Of a stretch of 64,000 bases of DNA, positions 26,835 through 34,748 are shown in pieces (the first letter of the stretch is position 1; every line of letters begins with the position of its first letter). Made by a program: the position numbers and the translations under genes. Source of the DNA: Alistipes communis (GTDB lineage: Bacteria > Bacteroidota > Bacteroidia > Bacteroidales > Rikenellaceae); the NCBI RefSeq assembly GCF_006542665.1, contig NZ_AP019735.1, positions 2,294,001 through 2,358,000 of the forward strand, read 5' to 3'. The notes beneath the pieces are model-generated. The model ran no database searches and had not been told where the DNA came from. It was given only the letters and a program-made list of their open reading frames with translations.

Positions 26835-27068
26835 ATGGGTAAGCACCACATAAATACACTCCGGCGCATCCGTTTGGTCCTCGACATCGTGGAAAAGCAC
26901 TACGAGCCGGGGAACAATGCGAAGAACTACTACAAAGTCTGGGAGCGGTACGTGAATCCCGTTTACCCGTGCTGTTACCGGACGATGCTCAGCTATCTGA
27001 AGACTCCCGCGAACGAATTGAAAGGACTGGAGCCAACCGATGACAAACGGCAACTGAAACTCTTTTAA
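26835..27068 (+). CDS. Small basic protein, candidate late-gene regulator
   Basis: A protein of 77 aa, pI basic, mostly helical. INTLRRIRLVLDIVEKHYE is followed by YYKVWERYVNPVYPCCYRTML, which could form a winged or two-helix DNA-binding unit. It is the penultimate gene of the early/middle operon, where Mu encodes its late activators Mor and C. No family is recognised; the regulator role is inference from size, charge and position. Confidence 0.45.
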   Translation: MGKHHINTLRRIRLVLDIVEKHYEPGNNAKNYYKVWERYVNPVYPCCYRTMLSYLKTPANELKGLEPTDDKRQLKLF

Positions 27069-27076
27069 GTGACAAA

Positions 27077-27571
27077 ATGGAAGCGAACATCAAAACGATT
27101 CTGCTGGCCGTCCAGCAACGGCTGGCCGAGCGGGTCCCCGAACTGGCCTACATTGACAAGAACTGGGGACAGCTCGACTACGAGGCGCCTCCGGTCAAAT
27201 GGCCCTGCGCGCTGCTCGACATCGACGAGGTGCCGTTCTCGCAGATCGGCGGGGGCGGACAGATCGCCGACGGGGTGACCGTGGAGATTCTGGCGGCGAA
27301 CCTGCGGCTGGTCAGTTCGTCGGCCGCCGCACCCCGCAAGGCCGATGCCTATCTGCTTATCGAGCTGCTCGACAAGATTCACTCGGCCCTCCAGCGCTTC
27401 ACCGACGGAACGTTCGGCCCGATGTTCCGCACGCAGATCAAGAAGATCGCCGCGGTCCGTGCGGGCGAATGTTACAAGGTCCTCTACCAGACCGCCTACA
27501 CCCTGCCCGGCGTGCAGGAGGGGCAAAGCGCCAAACTGCCGCCCTCGTCCATCCGTTTGGAGATGAAGTGA
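27077..27571 (+). CDS. Putative tail-terminator/head-completion protein
   Basis: A protein of 164 aa. The fold pattern (N-terminal helix with LLAVQQRLAERVPEL, then strands including CALLDIDEVPF, a long helix LIELLDKIHSAL) matches small tail-terminator-like proteins of Bacteroidetes phages. It is the last rightward gene before the leftward head operon; a terminator hairpin follows. Confidence 0.5.
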   Translation: MEANIKTILLAVQQRLAERVPELAYIDKNWGQLDYEAPPVKWPCALLDIDEVPFSQIGGGGQIADGVTVEILAANLRLVSSSAAAPRKADAYLLIELLDKIHSALQRFTDGTFGPMFRTQIKKIAAVRAGECYKVLYQTAYTLPGVQEGQSAKLPPSSIRLEMK

Positions 27572-27579
27572 TCCGACGA

Positions 27580-27607
27580 AAGAAGGGAGCCGCGAGGCCC
27601 CCTTCTT
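27580..27607. terminator. Bidirectional terminator between convergent phage operons
   Basis: Stem AAGAAGGG / CCCTTCTT (27580-27587, 27600-27607) with an inner GCC/GGC pair, placed between stop codons of opposite operons. Confidence 0.75.
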
Positions 27608-28023
27608 CATTTGATCCGGCTCTGCATGTACGCCCCGAGGCGTGCGATGATCTTCCGCCGCAGCTCCTCGGCGTCGCCCATGTACTGACGCCTGGGCATT
27701 TGAAAGCCCCGTCCGCGTCCGGCCCGTCCGCCCGTATTGTGTACCTCCGCATAGGGCACTTTTGCGTTGCCCGCCGTCCATACGACCTCCTGCGGGGTCG
27801 CGCGGGCGATGCGGACGCTGTTCATCAGGGCGGCGGAGTCGATCATGAGCGACCCGCGCCGCCGCGTTCCTGTCTTGTCCTTCTTCGCCAGCGGCCAGGG
27901 CGTGCCGTCGAATCCCTTCTTCCGGAAGGCCCCTTTGAAATAGGACACTCCGGTCATGGCTGCGATGTCGGCGACGTCCTGCATGTCGATCCGCGCCTTG
28001 TCGAGTATTTGTTTCGGTATCAT
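27607..28023 (-). CDS. Phage virion morphogenesis protein (Mu gpG-like)
   Basis: A protein of 138 aa. The conserved core includes GTPWPLAKK, SLMIDSAALMNSV and VPYAEVHNTGG, the pattern of the gpG/tail-completion family, which acts at the head-tail joint. It is the last gene of the leftward head operon, separated from the portal-MuF fusion by a 233-bp gap that holds an RNA candidate on the other strand. Confidence 0.8.
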   Translation of the reverse strand: MIPKQILDKARIDMQDVADIAAMTGVSYFKGAFRKKGFDGTPWPLAKKDKTGTRRRGSLMIDSAALMNSVRIARATPQEVVWTAGNAKVPYAEVHNTGGRAGRGRGFQMPRRQYMGDAEELRRKIIARLGAYMQSRIK

Positions 28024-28044
28024 TGCGGTTTGTTCAAAATTCGT

Positions 28045-28052
28045 TATATTTG
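28045..28052 (+). promoter_or_regulatory. -7 box for a rightward RNA inside the head operon
   Basis: TATATTTG matches TAnnTTTG on the plus strand in a gap between two minus-strand genes. The best -33 candidate (TTGC, 28023-28026) has an 18-nt spacer and is imperfect. Confidence 0.5.
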
Positions 28053-28054
28053 CA

Positions 28055-28265
28055 TCGAAGCGCGCAGCGCCGGGGATGAATCATCCCGGCCAACCCTCGC
28101 GGATGACGGGGGCCGGGCGAGTCCGGGCACGATACGGCGGCGGGGCGCGTCAATCCGAAGCGGATCGGTAGCACCGGGACCTCAACCCGTTGAAACAGCA
28201 CGGGCGACTACCAGGAACCGGGCCGCGAAGTACAGGGGAGCGTTGAAAGGCTCCCCTTACTTTTT
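28055..28265 (+). ncRNA. Candidate structured non-coding RNA
   Basis: No reading frame of note on either strand. After the -7 box the sequence holds a run of hairpins: GCCGGG..CCCGGC (28069-28090), ATCCG-AAG-CGGAT (28153-28165), GGTAG..CTACC (28167-28171 with 28208-28212) enclosing alternative CGGG/CCCG and CCCGT/ACGGG stems, and a U-tailed terminator at 28235-28265. It is antisense to the readthrough leader of the gpG gene, so it could regulate that mRNA or act in trans. I recognise no RNA family. Confidence 0.45.
28235..28265 (+). terminator. Terminator of the 28-kb RNA candidate
   Basis: GGGGAGC / GCTCCCC with an 8-nt loop followed by TTACTTTTT on the plus strand; the minus strand has no T-run after the hairpin, so the direction is rightward. 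Confidence 0.7.
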
Positions 28266-30797
28266 CACCAGCAGCCCACGCCGATATTTGAGCCGGGGGT
28301 CTTTCTCCGGTGCGATCTTTCCGCCGTTTCTGGTCGTCGGTCGGATGGCTATTTCGAACCACGTCCGGACGGCGAGCGTCTTTCCGTTCTCGATCCGGCA
28401 CACGACGTTGATCGCCTTGTCGCGGTAAAAGCGGATGTAGTTCAGACAGTCGAACGCCTTGCCGTCGTAATTGTTCAGCCATACCTCATCGGGCTGCCGC
28501 AGGACCTCGGCGATCACATCAAGCAAAGGCACGCGCGCCGCGGTGTATTTGCCCGACGTATGCGTTACGAACGTCCGCTCGGGGAGTTCTATCGTTTTGC
28601 CGGAGAAGTCCGTAAAACGGCCGTTCTGGGCGAACCATCCCGCAGGATCGCCCGTGAACGGGACAAACTCCCGCGTCGCGGCCGCCAGCCGCTTCCCGAA
28701 CGACGGCAGCCCGTAATGCTGGCAATGGAGTTTGCCGAGAAGCGAGGCCGCCCGGTCGGGAAACTTGCGGATGTACATTTGATTCGCCGTGAAGATCTCG
28801 GCCGTCTCGGCCCGGTTCACGCCCCAGCCCTGAGCCGTCGTCCGCTTCCATTCGGGGCTCTTCAGAAACGCCTGCATCTTCTTCTGCTCCTCGCCGAAAT
28901 CCCCTTCGAACTCATCGGCCATGATCGCCTCCACCCGGCAGCGGCAGTTCCAGTCGTTCGGCGGGAAGATCTTCCGCCATGCCGGATCGGACGCCGGGAG
29001 CGTCAGCCCGTCCAACGCGGCATGGGACGGTCGCACCTGTCCGTCGCCTGCGGTACGATAGACCCAGTAGGGGAAAATATCGGCCCGCCGCCGGAGCTGT
29101 CGGTAGTTGCTCGCCGCCTCGGCGACCTGCACGGCCGTGCGGTACTCCGTGCGCTGCCATCGGTCGTTGAACGTGCGCGTGATCTCCGCGGCCCGGGCTT
29201 TGAACTCGTTATAGCTCTTGCTTTCACGGAACGCCTGGTTCAGCTCCTGCACCTCGGCGAGCGTCTTGGCCGCGGAGAAGTGGAACAGGTTCTGTTCGAG
29301 GGCCGCCGTATATACGTCGTCCGGCACGTCGTATTCGACGGCCGCCTCGACCGTTCCCGAGGTGTGTGCGAATACGGTTCGAACGGCCTTCAAAAGGTCG
29401 GAGGCGATGTATTCGAACAGCTCGGCGTCCCAGTAGTCAGACTTCCCGGCCGCCACGCGCCCGACGAGCGCCTCGTCCCGCGGCGTGAGGGATTCTCCAT
29501 CGGATGCCCCGTCCTGCGGGGCCTCCGCGAAAAAAGCGTGTCCGTCCGCACCGTCTTCCGTACCTTCCCCGTCCTGCCGCTCCCCGTCGGCGCCGGGCGG
29601 CAGGAGCCCCTGCCGCTTCTTGCCGATCACGGCGATTCCGAACGTGTCCCGAATCCACTCCGGATCGACGTCGTAATTCTGGGACGCCTCGTAAGTCATC
29701 TTCCAGAGTTTCTCCAGGTCCACCTCCTTGGTGATCTCCAGCCGCAGGCCCGGTTTGAGGAGGCCGATGGCGGCCAATGCCGGGAGAATCTTCCGGTTGA
29801 AAGAGGACTCGATCAGCCGTTTGTCGGCCTTCACGACGGCCTCCATGAGCTTGGCGCTGCTCTCCTCTTTCGAACGGTTGCCGTTCTCGGTGTCCTGACC
29901 GAGCACGGCCGCCAGGTTGAGCAGCGAGAGTTGCTGGTCGCAGGTCGAAATGAGGTTCTTATAGACGTCGCCGTTCGTGGCGACGCCCTGCGCGAACTCG
30001 AAATCTTCCGTCGTGTCGATGATGAAGTAGGCCGCCGATCCGATCTCGCGCATCATCGTTTCGGCCCGCTCCAGCATTTCGTCGTCAGTGGTGTTCGTCT
30101 TCATGACGCGCGGAGGTATGCCGAATATTTCGCACAGCTCGCTCCAGCAGGAGAGGGCGAACTTCTTGATCAGCACATACGGCACGGCCTTGTTGAGCAG
30201 CCCGAGGTCGCGCTTGCGCGGGTAGATCTCGACGAGCCAGCGGCCGAACTCTGGCAGGAGTCGATAATCCACCGTCTCCGAACCTTCGGCGTCGGGATAG
30301 AATTTCCCGACTTCGGGCGACACGTTCTCACGCGGCACAAGGTCCGCCACGACCGTTCCGGCCGGATCATAATCGAACTCGATGAGCGAATGGTTGAAAA
30401 ACTGCGCTTCAACGATCAGCTCGACGAGGTCCTCGTACAGGCCCGAATCCTTGAACTTTTGCGTCTCGGCCTCGTCCTTGCGGCCGTTCATCCGCAGTTC
30501 GAACTCCGCGCCCTGGCTTTTGCCGATACGGAGAACCGACACCTGCGAGGTCATCAGCGCATCGTCGATCACCTCCGAGAAAAGCCGTTGCAGCAGCACC
30601 TGCTTCGGTTCATAGGTACTCGTCGCCTGCAGGCGGGCACGCTTCCAGTCGGAGATGTCTTTGCGGGTCACGGATTCCTGCCGTTTGATGACTCGGCGAA
30701 TGATCCGTGCATCGTTCCGGCGGGCGGGCTTTCTTTCCATCTTGGCGGCTGCCTCCGCAGCGGCTGCCGCCTTTGTTTTATATCCGATCTTTTTCAT
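28257..30797 (-). CDS. Portal (DUF935) - MuF head protein - nuclease-like C-terminal fusion
   Basis: An 846-aa fusion. Residues about 40-395 are a DUF935 (Mu gp29) portal; a Gly/Asp/Glu-rich linker (395-435) leads to a Mu gpF-like minor head domain with RPSHAALDG and PPNDWNCRCRVEAI (about 440-660). The last 140 residues (LPERTFVTHTSG, DEVWLNNYDGKAFDCLNYIRFY) resemble the phage Barnase/EndoU/ColicinE5-RelE-like (PBECR) nuclease domains often attached to MuF proteins. In Mu the first two are separate genes. The nuclease part would be packaged or cleaved off; this is inference from the family. Confidence 0.82.
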   Translation of the reverse strand: MKKIGYKTKAAAAAEAAAKMERKPARRNDARIIRRVIKRQESVTRKDISDWKRARLQATSTYEPKQVLLQRLFSEVIDDALMTSQVSVLRIGKSQGAEFELRMNGRKDEAETQKFKDSGLYEDLVELIVEAQFFNHSLIEFDYDPAGTVVADLVPRENVSPEVGKFYPDAEGSETVDYRLLPEFGRWLVEIYPRKRDLGLLNKAVPYVLIKKFALSCWSELCEIFGIPPRVMKTNTTDDEMLERAETMMREIGSAAYFIIDTTEDFEFAQGVATNGDVYKNLISTCDQQLSLLNLAAVLGQDTENGNRSKEESSAKLMEAVVKADKRLIESSFNRKILPALAAIGLLKPGLRLEITKEVDLEKLWKMTYEASQNYDVDPEWIRDTFGIAVIGKKRQGLLPPGADGERQDGEGTEDGADGHAFFAEAPQDGASDGESLTPRDEALVGRVAAGKSDYWDAELFEYIASDLLKAVRTVFAHTSGTVEAAVEYDVPDDVYTAALEQNLFHFSAAKTLAEVQELNQAFRESKSYNEFKARAAEITRTFNDRWQRTEYRTAVQVAEAASNYRQLRRRADIFPYWVYRTAGDGQVRPSHAALDGLTLPASDPAWRKIFPPNDWNCRCRVEAIMADEFEGDFGEEQKKMQAFLKSPEWKRTTAQGWGVNRAETAEIFTANQMYIRKFPDRAASLLGKLHCQHYGLPSFGKRLAAATREFVPFTGDPAGWFAQNGRFTDFSGKTIELPERTFVTHTSGKYTAARVPLLDVIAEVLRQPDEVWLNNYDGKAFDCLNYIRFYRDKAINVVCRIENGKTLAVRTWFEIAIRPTTRNGGKIAPEKDPRLKYRRGLLVKK

Positions 30798-31213
30798 TAG
30801 AACGAGTGTCTGAATTTAGGGTTGGAGCCGCAGCGCATCTTGATCCGGACTTCGCCTTTCTCGTCGGTCAGCAACGGCAGACTCGGGGTGCGCGTCCCCG
30901 CGGCCACGCCCTCCAGGTATTTGATGACACGGTCGTAGCGCTCCTTCCATATCTCGTATATGGTTTCGACGTTCGACAGTTTGATAAGGTTCCACACGGT
31001 GACGATCTTGGTGTTTTCCAGAACGAGCGCATTGCGCTCGGAACCCTCCGCCGCGAAAATCCGGTCCGTGTCGTAACGCGGCCGCAGATAGGAGCGCACC
31101 TCCTCGACGGCGGCTTCGATGGCTTGCAGCACGATCTGCTCGTCGCCCTCGGTGATCTCCTCGACGATATGGGCGTACATGTGGCTTTTCAGTTCTTCCG
31201 GTGTCAGATACAT
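30797..31213 (-). CDS. DUF1320 (Mu gp36-like) head-completion protein
   Basis: A protein of 138 aa beginning MYLTPEELKSHMY, then a helical pair (EAAVEEVRSYLRPRYD) and TVWNLIKLSNVETIYEIW, the standard DUF1320 pattern. It is placed between terminase and portal. Its stop overlaps the portal start by 1 nt (TAATG-type). An in-frame ATG 48 nt upstream would overlap the terminase gene end and is not used. Confidence 0.8.
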   Translation of the reverse strand: MYLTPEELKSHMYAHIVEEITEGDEQIVLQAIEAAVEEVRSYLRPRYDTDRIFAAEGSERNALVLENTKIVTVWNLIKLSNVETIYEIWKERYDRVIKYLEGVAAGTRTPSLPLLTDEKGEVRIKMRCGSNPKFRHSF

Positions 31214-31226
31214 TGTCCTATTGATT

Positions 31227-32741
31227 TTACCACCTGCGGCTGGCCCGACGGCCCACCGCATAGCGGTTGTTGGTCTTACGCACGGAGTTGCTCAGTTTCC
31301 ATATCGCCCCCTCCAGCGCATCCGGGGCGTCGTCGTGAATTTTGCTGCCTTTCTCGAAGCAGAGGAGCTGCTCGACGAGGACCCGCATTCCCTGCGAATC
31401 TCGCTCCAGCTCGTTGAAGATGATGTCCCCGCGCTCGAACAGGGGCTGCAAGGCTTCGATGCGTGCGAATTTGTCCGGCTTCTTGCGCGTGTCTCCGACG
31501 ATGGGTATCTGGTAGCCGACCTTCTCGCCGTACTTGCGGAACTCGTCGAGGAGCAGGTCCTGCATGAATCCCGCCTCCATTTCGTACCGCACCGGGTTGT
31601 CCCCGACGTAATCGTGGGCGTCGTAGTGCCATTCGACCATCGTCGAGACCTTCGTCTGGTCGGCATAGGCTTTCAGCACGTGGTATTTGCCCTGGGGCGT
31701 GATGCCGACGAGCATCGTCGCCTTGAAGTCGGCCGTCGCCGACGCCTTGAACGAAGGGTCGGTGTAGCAGACGATTGCGCGGTATTCCCGCATGCGCAGC
31801 ATCTTTCCGAAGCGGATGTGCTTCTCCTCGAAAACGGTTCCCGCATTGACGGGGTTGTTCATGTATTCGCGCTGGAAACGCCGCTCGCCCATGATGCCGC
31901 GCATTTCGGCGATCTCCCGCAGCGTGTAGTTCTGCGGCCAGGACGGAAGGCCCTTTCTGTCGAGCGCATTGACGACGGTATGGTGGAAATGCGGATTATC
32001 CGCCAGGGTGCCGATGACCGACGTGCGGCCGATCCGGTTGCCTACGACGGCCAGGCGTCCGCGCCCCATCGCCATCGTTCCGAGCAGGGCCGTCAGCAGC
32101 CAGTCCACCGCTTCGCCCACGCGCCGGGGATTGCGCACCAGCTCGTCGTCGTCGATGTCGTCCACCGCGATATAATTGGGCCGCAGCCCGCGCTTCTTGA
32201 TGCCTCGCGGCGACTGTCCGCGTCCCAGCGCGATGAACAGATCGCCTGTGGCCGTCGTGAACTCGCCGTTCGTCCATATTCCCGCTCCCCGTTGATTGCC
32301 GAAATCTGCGTTATAGAGGTCGTTGGACTCCAGCTCCGCCTGCAAGTCGCCCAGCAGGCGCCGGGCGGCTTCCTGGCTTTTCGACACCAGAATCATGATC
32401 AACGGCTGCGCGTTGGGCTGGATCTTCAGCCAGAGCGGCTGCAAGAGCGAAATATGCGTGGACTTGGCGTGCCCGCGCGCCCACTCGAACAGGCCGCGGG
32501 CGTTTTCATGGTCCCGCATGTAAACCGCGGCATCGACCTGGAAGTCCGCGCACTCGGTCGTCGCAAGGTGGGGAAAATAGGTGCGGACAAAATACCTGTA
32601 ATCCTTTCGCGCACGGGCGATGCGGTCCTTTCGCTCCTGCTCCGTTCCCTTCGGAATCTTGGCCGTTGATCGTTCGATGTCGTGGCAATGCTGAATCCAG
32701 CGTTCCTGCGCCTCCTTGTATTTTCTGCTGACGGATGCCAT
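31227..32741 (-). CDS. Terminase large subunit
   Basis: A 504-aa packaging motor. ATPase: a deviant Walker A ARGHAKST (residues 88-95) and Walker B YIAVDD (190-195). Nuclease: Asp328 in CYTDPSF and the C-terminal HDDAPDALEGA. The length fits Mu gp28-type large terminases. It lies 3 nt after the small subunit and 13 nt before the DUF1320 gene. Confidence 0.93.
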   Translation of the reverse strand: MASVSRKYKEAQERWIQHCHDIERSTAKIPKGTEQERKDRIARARKDYRYFVRTYFPHLATTECADFQVDAAVYMRDHENARGLFEWARGHAKSTHISLLQPLWLKIQPNAQPLIMILVSKSQEAARRLLGDLQAELESNDLYNADFGNQRGAGIWTNGEFTTATGDLFIALGRGQSPRGIKKRGLRPNYIAVDDIDDDELVRNPRRVGEAVDWLLTALLGTMAMGRGRLAVVGNRIGRTSVIGTLADNPHFHHTVVNALDRKGLPSWPQNYTLREIAEMRGIMGERRFQREYMNNPVNAGTVFEEKHIRFGKMLRMREYRAIVCYTDPSFKASATADFKATMLVGITPQGKYHVLKAYADQTKVSTMVEWHYDAHDYVGDNPVRYEMEAGFMQDLLLDEFRKYGEKVGYQIPIVGDTRKKPDKFARIEALQPLFERGDIIFNELERDSQGMRVLVEQLLCFEKGSKIHDDAPDALEGAIWKLSNSVRKTNNRYAVGRRASRRW

Positions 32742-32744
32742 TCG

Positions 32745-33254
32745 TTACGCCTCCTGTGCGGAAATGTATTCGATATACTTCTTGTGCAGGCTGTTTATGG
32801 TCGTGAGCAGTTCGGGCGTCAGCTCCTCGTCGGTCTCGGCCCGCTGCATCATCCATTGCTCCAAATCGATGATTACGTCGATGATCTCGTCCTTGGTGAT
32901 GCCCTTTGCGATGCGCTTTGCCGAGGCCATGACCTTGGCGATGTTGTCCGACAGTTTGGTAATGCCGTCGATGTCGTCCGTTTCGCCCTTGTTCAGCTTG
33001 GTGATGATCAGCTCGGAAATCTTCTTCGCTGCCAACATCAGTGAATTGACCAGGGCGGCCGACGAGGAGTTCTGCTCCCGGCGCCGGGCGTCCCAGTTCT
33101 CCTCCCTGGCCCACCTGCTGACGGTGGCCTCCGTCAGTCCGGTTTTCGCGGCGATTACCCGCTGCGTTTCGCCGCTCAGAAACAGACGGCACGCATAATC
33201 CCGGAGAACGTCGAGCTCTCGCTTCGTCCTCGGCTTTTTGGTCGTTTTAGCCAT
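32745..33254 (-). CDS. Terminase small subunit (Mu gp27-like)
   Basis: A protein of 169 aa. A helix-turn-helix near residues 30-55 (VIAAKTGLTEATVSRWAREENWD) is followed by a long helical oligomerisation region. First gene of the leftward head operon, 44 nt downstream of its -7 box. Recognises phage DNA for packaging. Confidence 0.8.
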   Translation of the reverse strand: MAKTTKKPRTKRELDVLRDYACRLFLSGETQRVIAAKTGLTEATVSRWAREENWDARRREQNSSSAALVNSLMLAAKKISELIITKLNKGETDDIDGITKLSDNIAKVMASAKRIAKGITKDEIIDVIIDLEQWMMQRAETDEELTPELLTTINSLHKKYIEYISAQEA

Positions 33255-33297
33255 TCACAGCGATTCTATTCAGCCCTTCCGGGCGGTTTGTACGGTG

Positions 33298-33329
33298 CAA
33301 AATTGGGGCATTCGCCCGCCGAATAAAAA
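33298..33329 (-). promoter_or_regulatory. Leftward promoter of the head operon
   Basis: On the minus strand TTTT (33329-33326), exactly 20 nt, CAATTTTG (33305-33298). Both boxes deviate by one base from consensus, as expected for an activator-dependent promoter; the -33 box abuts the palindrome at 33330. Confidence 0.7.
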
Positions 33330-33354
33330 TAGAGTGTAAATTATTTACACTCTA
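33330..33354. promoter_or_regulatory. 25-bp perfect palindrome shared by two divergent late promoters
   Basis: Arms TAGAGTGTAAAT and ATTTACACTCTA around a single central T. The -33 boxes of the leftward and rightward promoters lie immediately on either side. A symmetric activator (or repressor) bound here could control both operons at once. Confidence 0.8.
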
Positions 33355-33386
33355 TTTGTTACGCGAGTTTACCCGGGCGATATTTG
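33355..33386 (+). promoter_or_regulatory. Rightward late promoter
   Basis: TTTG (33355-33358), exactly 20 nt, GATATTTG (33379-33386; one mismatch). Predicted start near 33392, only about 5 nt before the tRNA gene. Confidence 0.8.
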
Positions 33387-33396
33387 CACCATGAAT

Positions 33397-33469
33397 CGCG
33401 GAATGGAGCAGAGGCCAGCTCGTCAGACTCATTATCTGAAGGTCGGGGGTTCGAATCCCCCTTCCGCTA
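33397..33469 (+). tRNA. tRNA-Met (CAT), initiator-like
   Basis: Full cloverleaf: acceptor GCGGAA/TTCCGC with an unpaired C1-T72 end (a mismatch at 1-72 is the initiator hallmark), D-arm GAGC/GCTC, anticodon arm TCAGA-CTCATTA-TCTGA, variable AGGTC, T-arm GGGGG-TTCGAAT-CCCCC. The anticodon stem carries AGA/TCT rather than the GGG/CCC typical of initiators, so the type is uncertain. CCA is only partly encoded (CA). It heads the late transcript; 33470-33588 is a leader without a gene. Confidence 0.85.
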
Positions 33470-33588
33470 CAAAGTCTTATTATGGACGGACAGACAGAGC
33501 CGGGGCCGAGTAGCAACGGTCGGCTCTGAGCGATAAGATCGCGCAGCAGTGATTGCTACCTTGGCTAAGCCGCTGCTTTTTGACGACG

Positions 33589-34716
33589 ATGGAAAAAACG
33601 TACATAGATTCCGTAAACGAAACACCGCGGGAAGCCGTAATGCGGCTTTATGGCGCAATCGGCCCGCGGGTGGACGGCGACTATTTCGCCCAGGAGCTCG
33701 CGTCGCTCGACCGGGGCGACTTCGATATGATTCATATCCGGATGAACTCTCCGGGCGGCAACGTCTTCCAGGGCATGAGCATCGTTTCGGCCATCCTCTC
33801 CATGAACACCCCCGTCTGCGTACATATCGACGGCATCGCGGCGTCGATGGCCGCCGTTGTCGCCGTGGCTGCGGACCGCGTGTGCATGATGGACTTCGCT
33901 AAAATGATGATCCACGACCCCTATTTCACGGGGGAGAGCGGAAAGGCGACGAGCCCCAAGCAGAAGAAGGCACTGGCGCGGCTTACCGACATGCTGCGGC
34001 AGGTCCTCGTCCGCCGGGGCAAGGACGAGGCGACAATGGCGAAGCTGATGCGCGAGGAGACGTGGTTCTCGGCAGCGGAGGCGCTCGATGCGGGGCTGTG
34101 CGACGAGATCACCTCCTCGGCCCGTAACGAGTTCATGAATTTAGACCCCATGCAGCTTGTCGCTGCGGTCGATGCAGAATACCAAACCAACAATCAAGAA
34201 CAAATGGAAAAAATCAATTTGTCGGCCGAGGCTATCGTTGCCCTCGGCAGCAAAAGCGGCCAGATGGACGAAGCTGCCGTCAGCGCAGCGATCGTCGCGG
34301 CCGTCGCGGCCAAAGACGAGGAGATCGCCAGCCTCAAGGCCGCGAAGGAGACGGCCGAAGCGGAAATCGCCCGGCTCAGGAAGGAGAAGGAGGACGCCGT
34401 GGCCGTCGAAGCGGTAAGTTTCGCCGACGCGCTCGTCAAGGCGGGCAAGATCGCAGCCGATGCCAAGGACGCCGTTATCGAAACCTTCAAGGCCAACCCG
34501 GAGAACGCCCGCAAGATCTTCGGCAGCGTACCGGAACGCACGAAGCTCTCCAGCCTGGCAGGGACGCAGGGCGGTGACGCGGGCAAGTATGCCGCGAAGT
34601 CGTGGGACGAGCTGGACCGGGCCGGACTGCTCGCCGAACTCAAAGCCAACCACCCCGACCTCTACGAGAAGAAGTACAAGGAGATGGCCGCCTCGCTGCA
34701 CATCTGCCGGGGATAG
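33589..34716 (+). CDS. Prohead protease fused to scaffold (Clp/S14 type)
   Basis: A protein of 375 aa. Residues 15-195 are a ClpP-like serine protease: oxyanion loop NSPGG (53-57), Ser86 in DGIAASMAA, His109 in MMIHDPYF. Residues 206-375 are a charged coiled coil (KDEEIASLKAAKETAEAEIARLR) with a C-terminal helix, as in capsid scaffolds. An internal in-frame ATG at 34204 (MEKINLSAEA) could make scaffold alone, like Mu gene Z inside gene I. First protein gene of the late operon, directly before the capsid gene. Confidence 0.88.
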   Translation: MEKTYIDSVNETPREAVMRLYGAIGPRVDGDYFAQELASLDRGDFDMIHIRMNSPGGNVFQGMSIVSAILSMNTPVCVHIDGIAASMAAVVAVAADRVCMMDFAKMMIHDPYFTGESGKATSPKQKKALARLTDMLRQVLVRRGKDEATMAKLMREETWFSAAEALDAGLCDEITSSARNEFMNLDPMQLVAAVDAEYQTNNQEQMEKINLSAEAIVALGSKSGQMDEAAVSAAIVAAVAAKDEEIASLKAAKETAEAEIARLRKEKEDAVAVEAVSFADALVKAGKIAADAKDAVIETFKANPENARKIFGSVPERTKLSSLAGTQGGDAGKYAAKSWDELDRAGLLAELKANHPDLYEKKYKEMAASLHICRG

Positions 34717-34748
34717 CCGAAAACGCATCATCAACAAATCAAAACAGA

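Noticed and set aside
28257..28278. Terminator at 28235-28256 as belonging to the portal-MuF gene
   Set aside because: On the minus strand no T-run follows the hairpin, whereas on the plus strand TTACTTTTT does.
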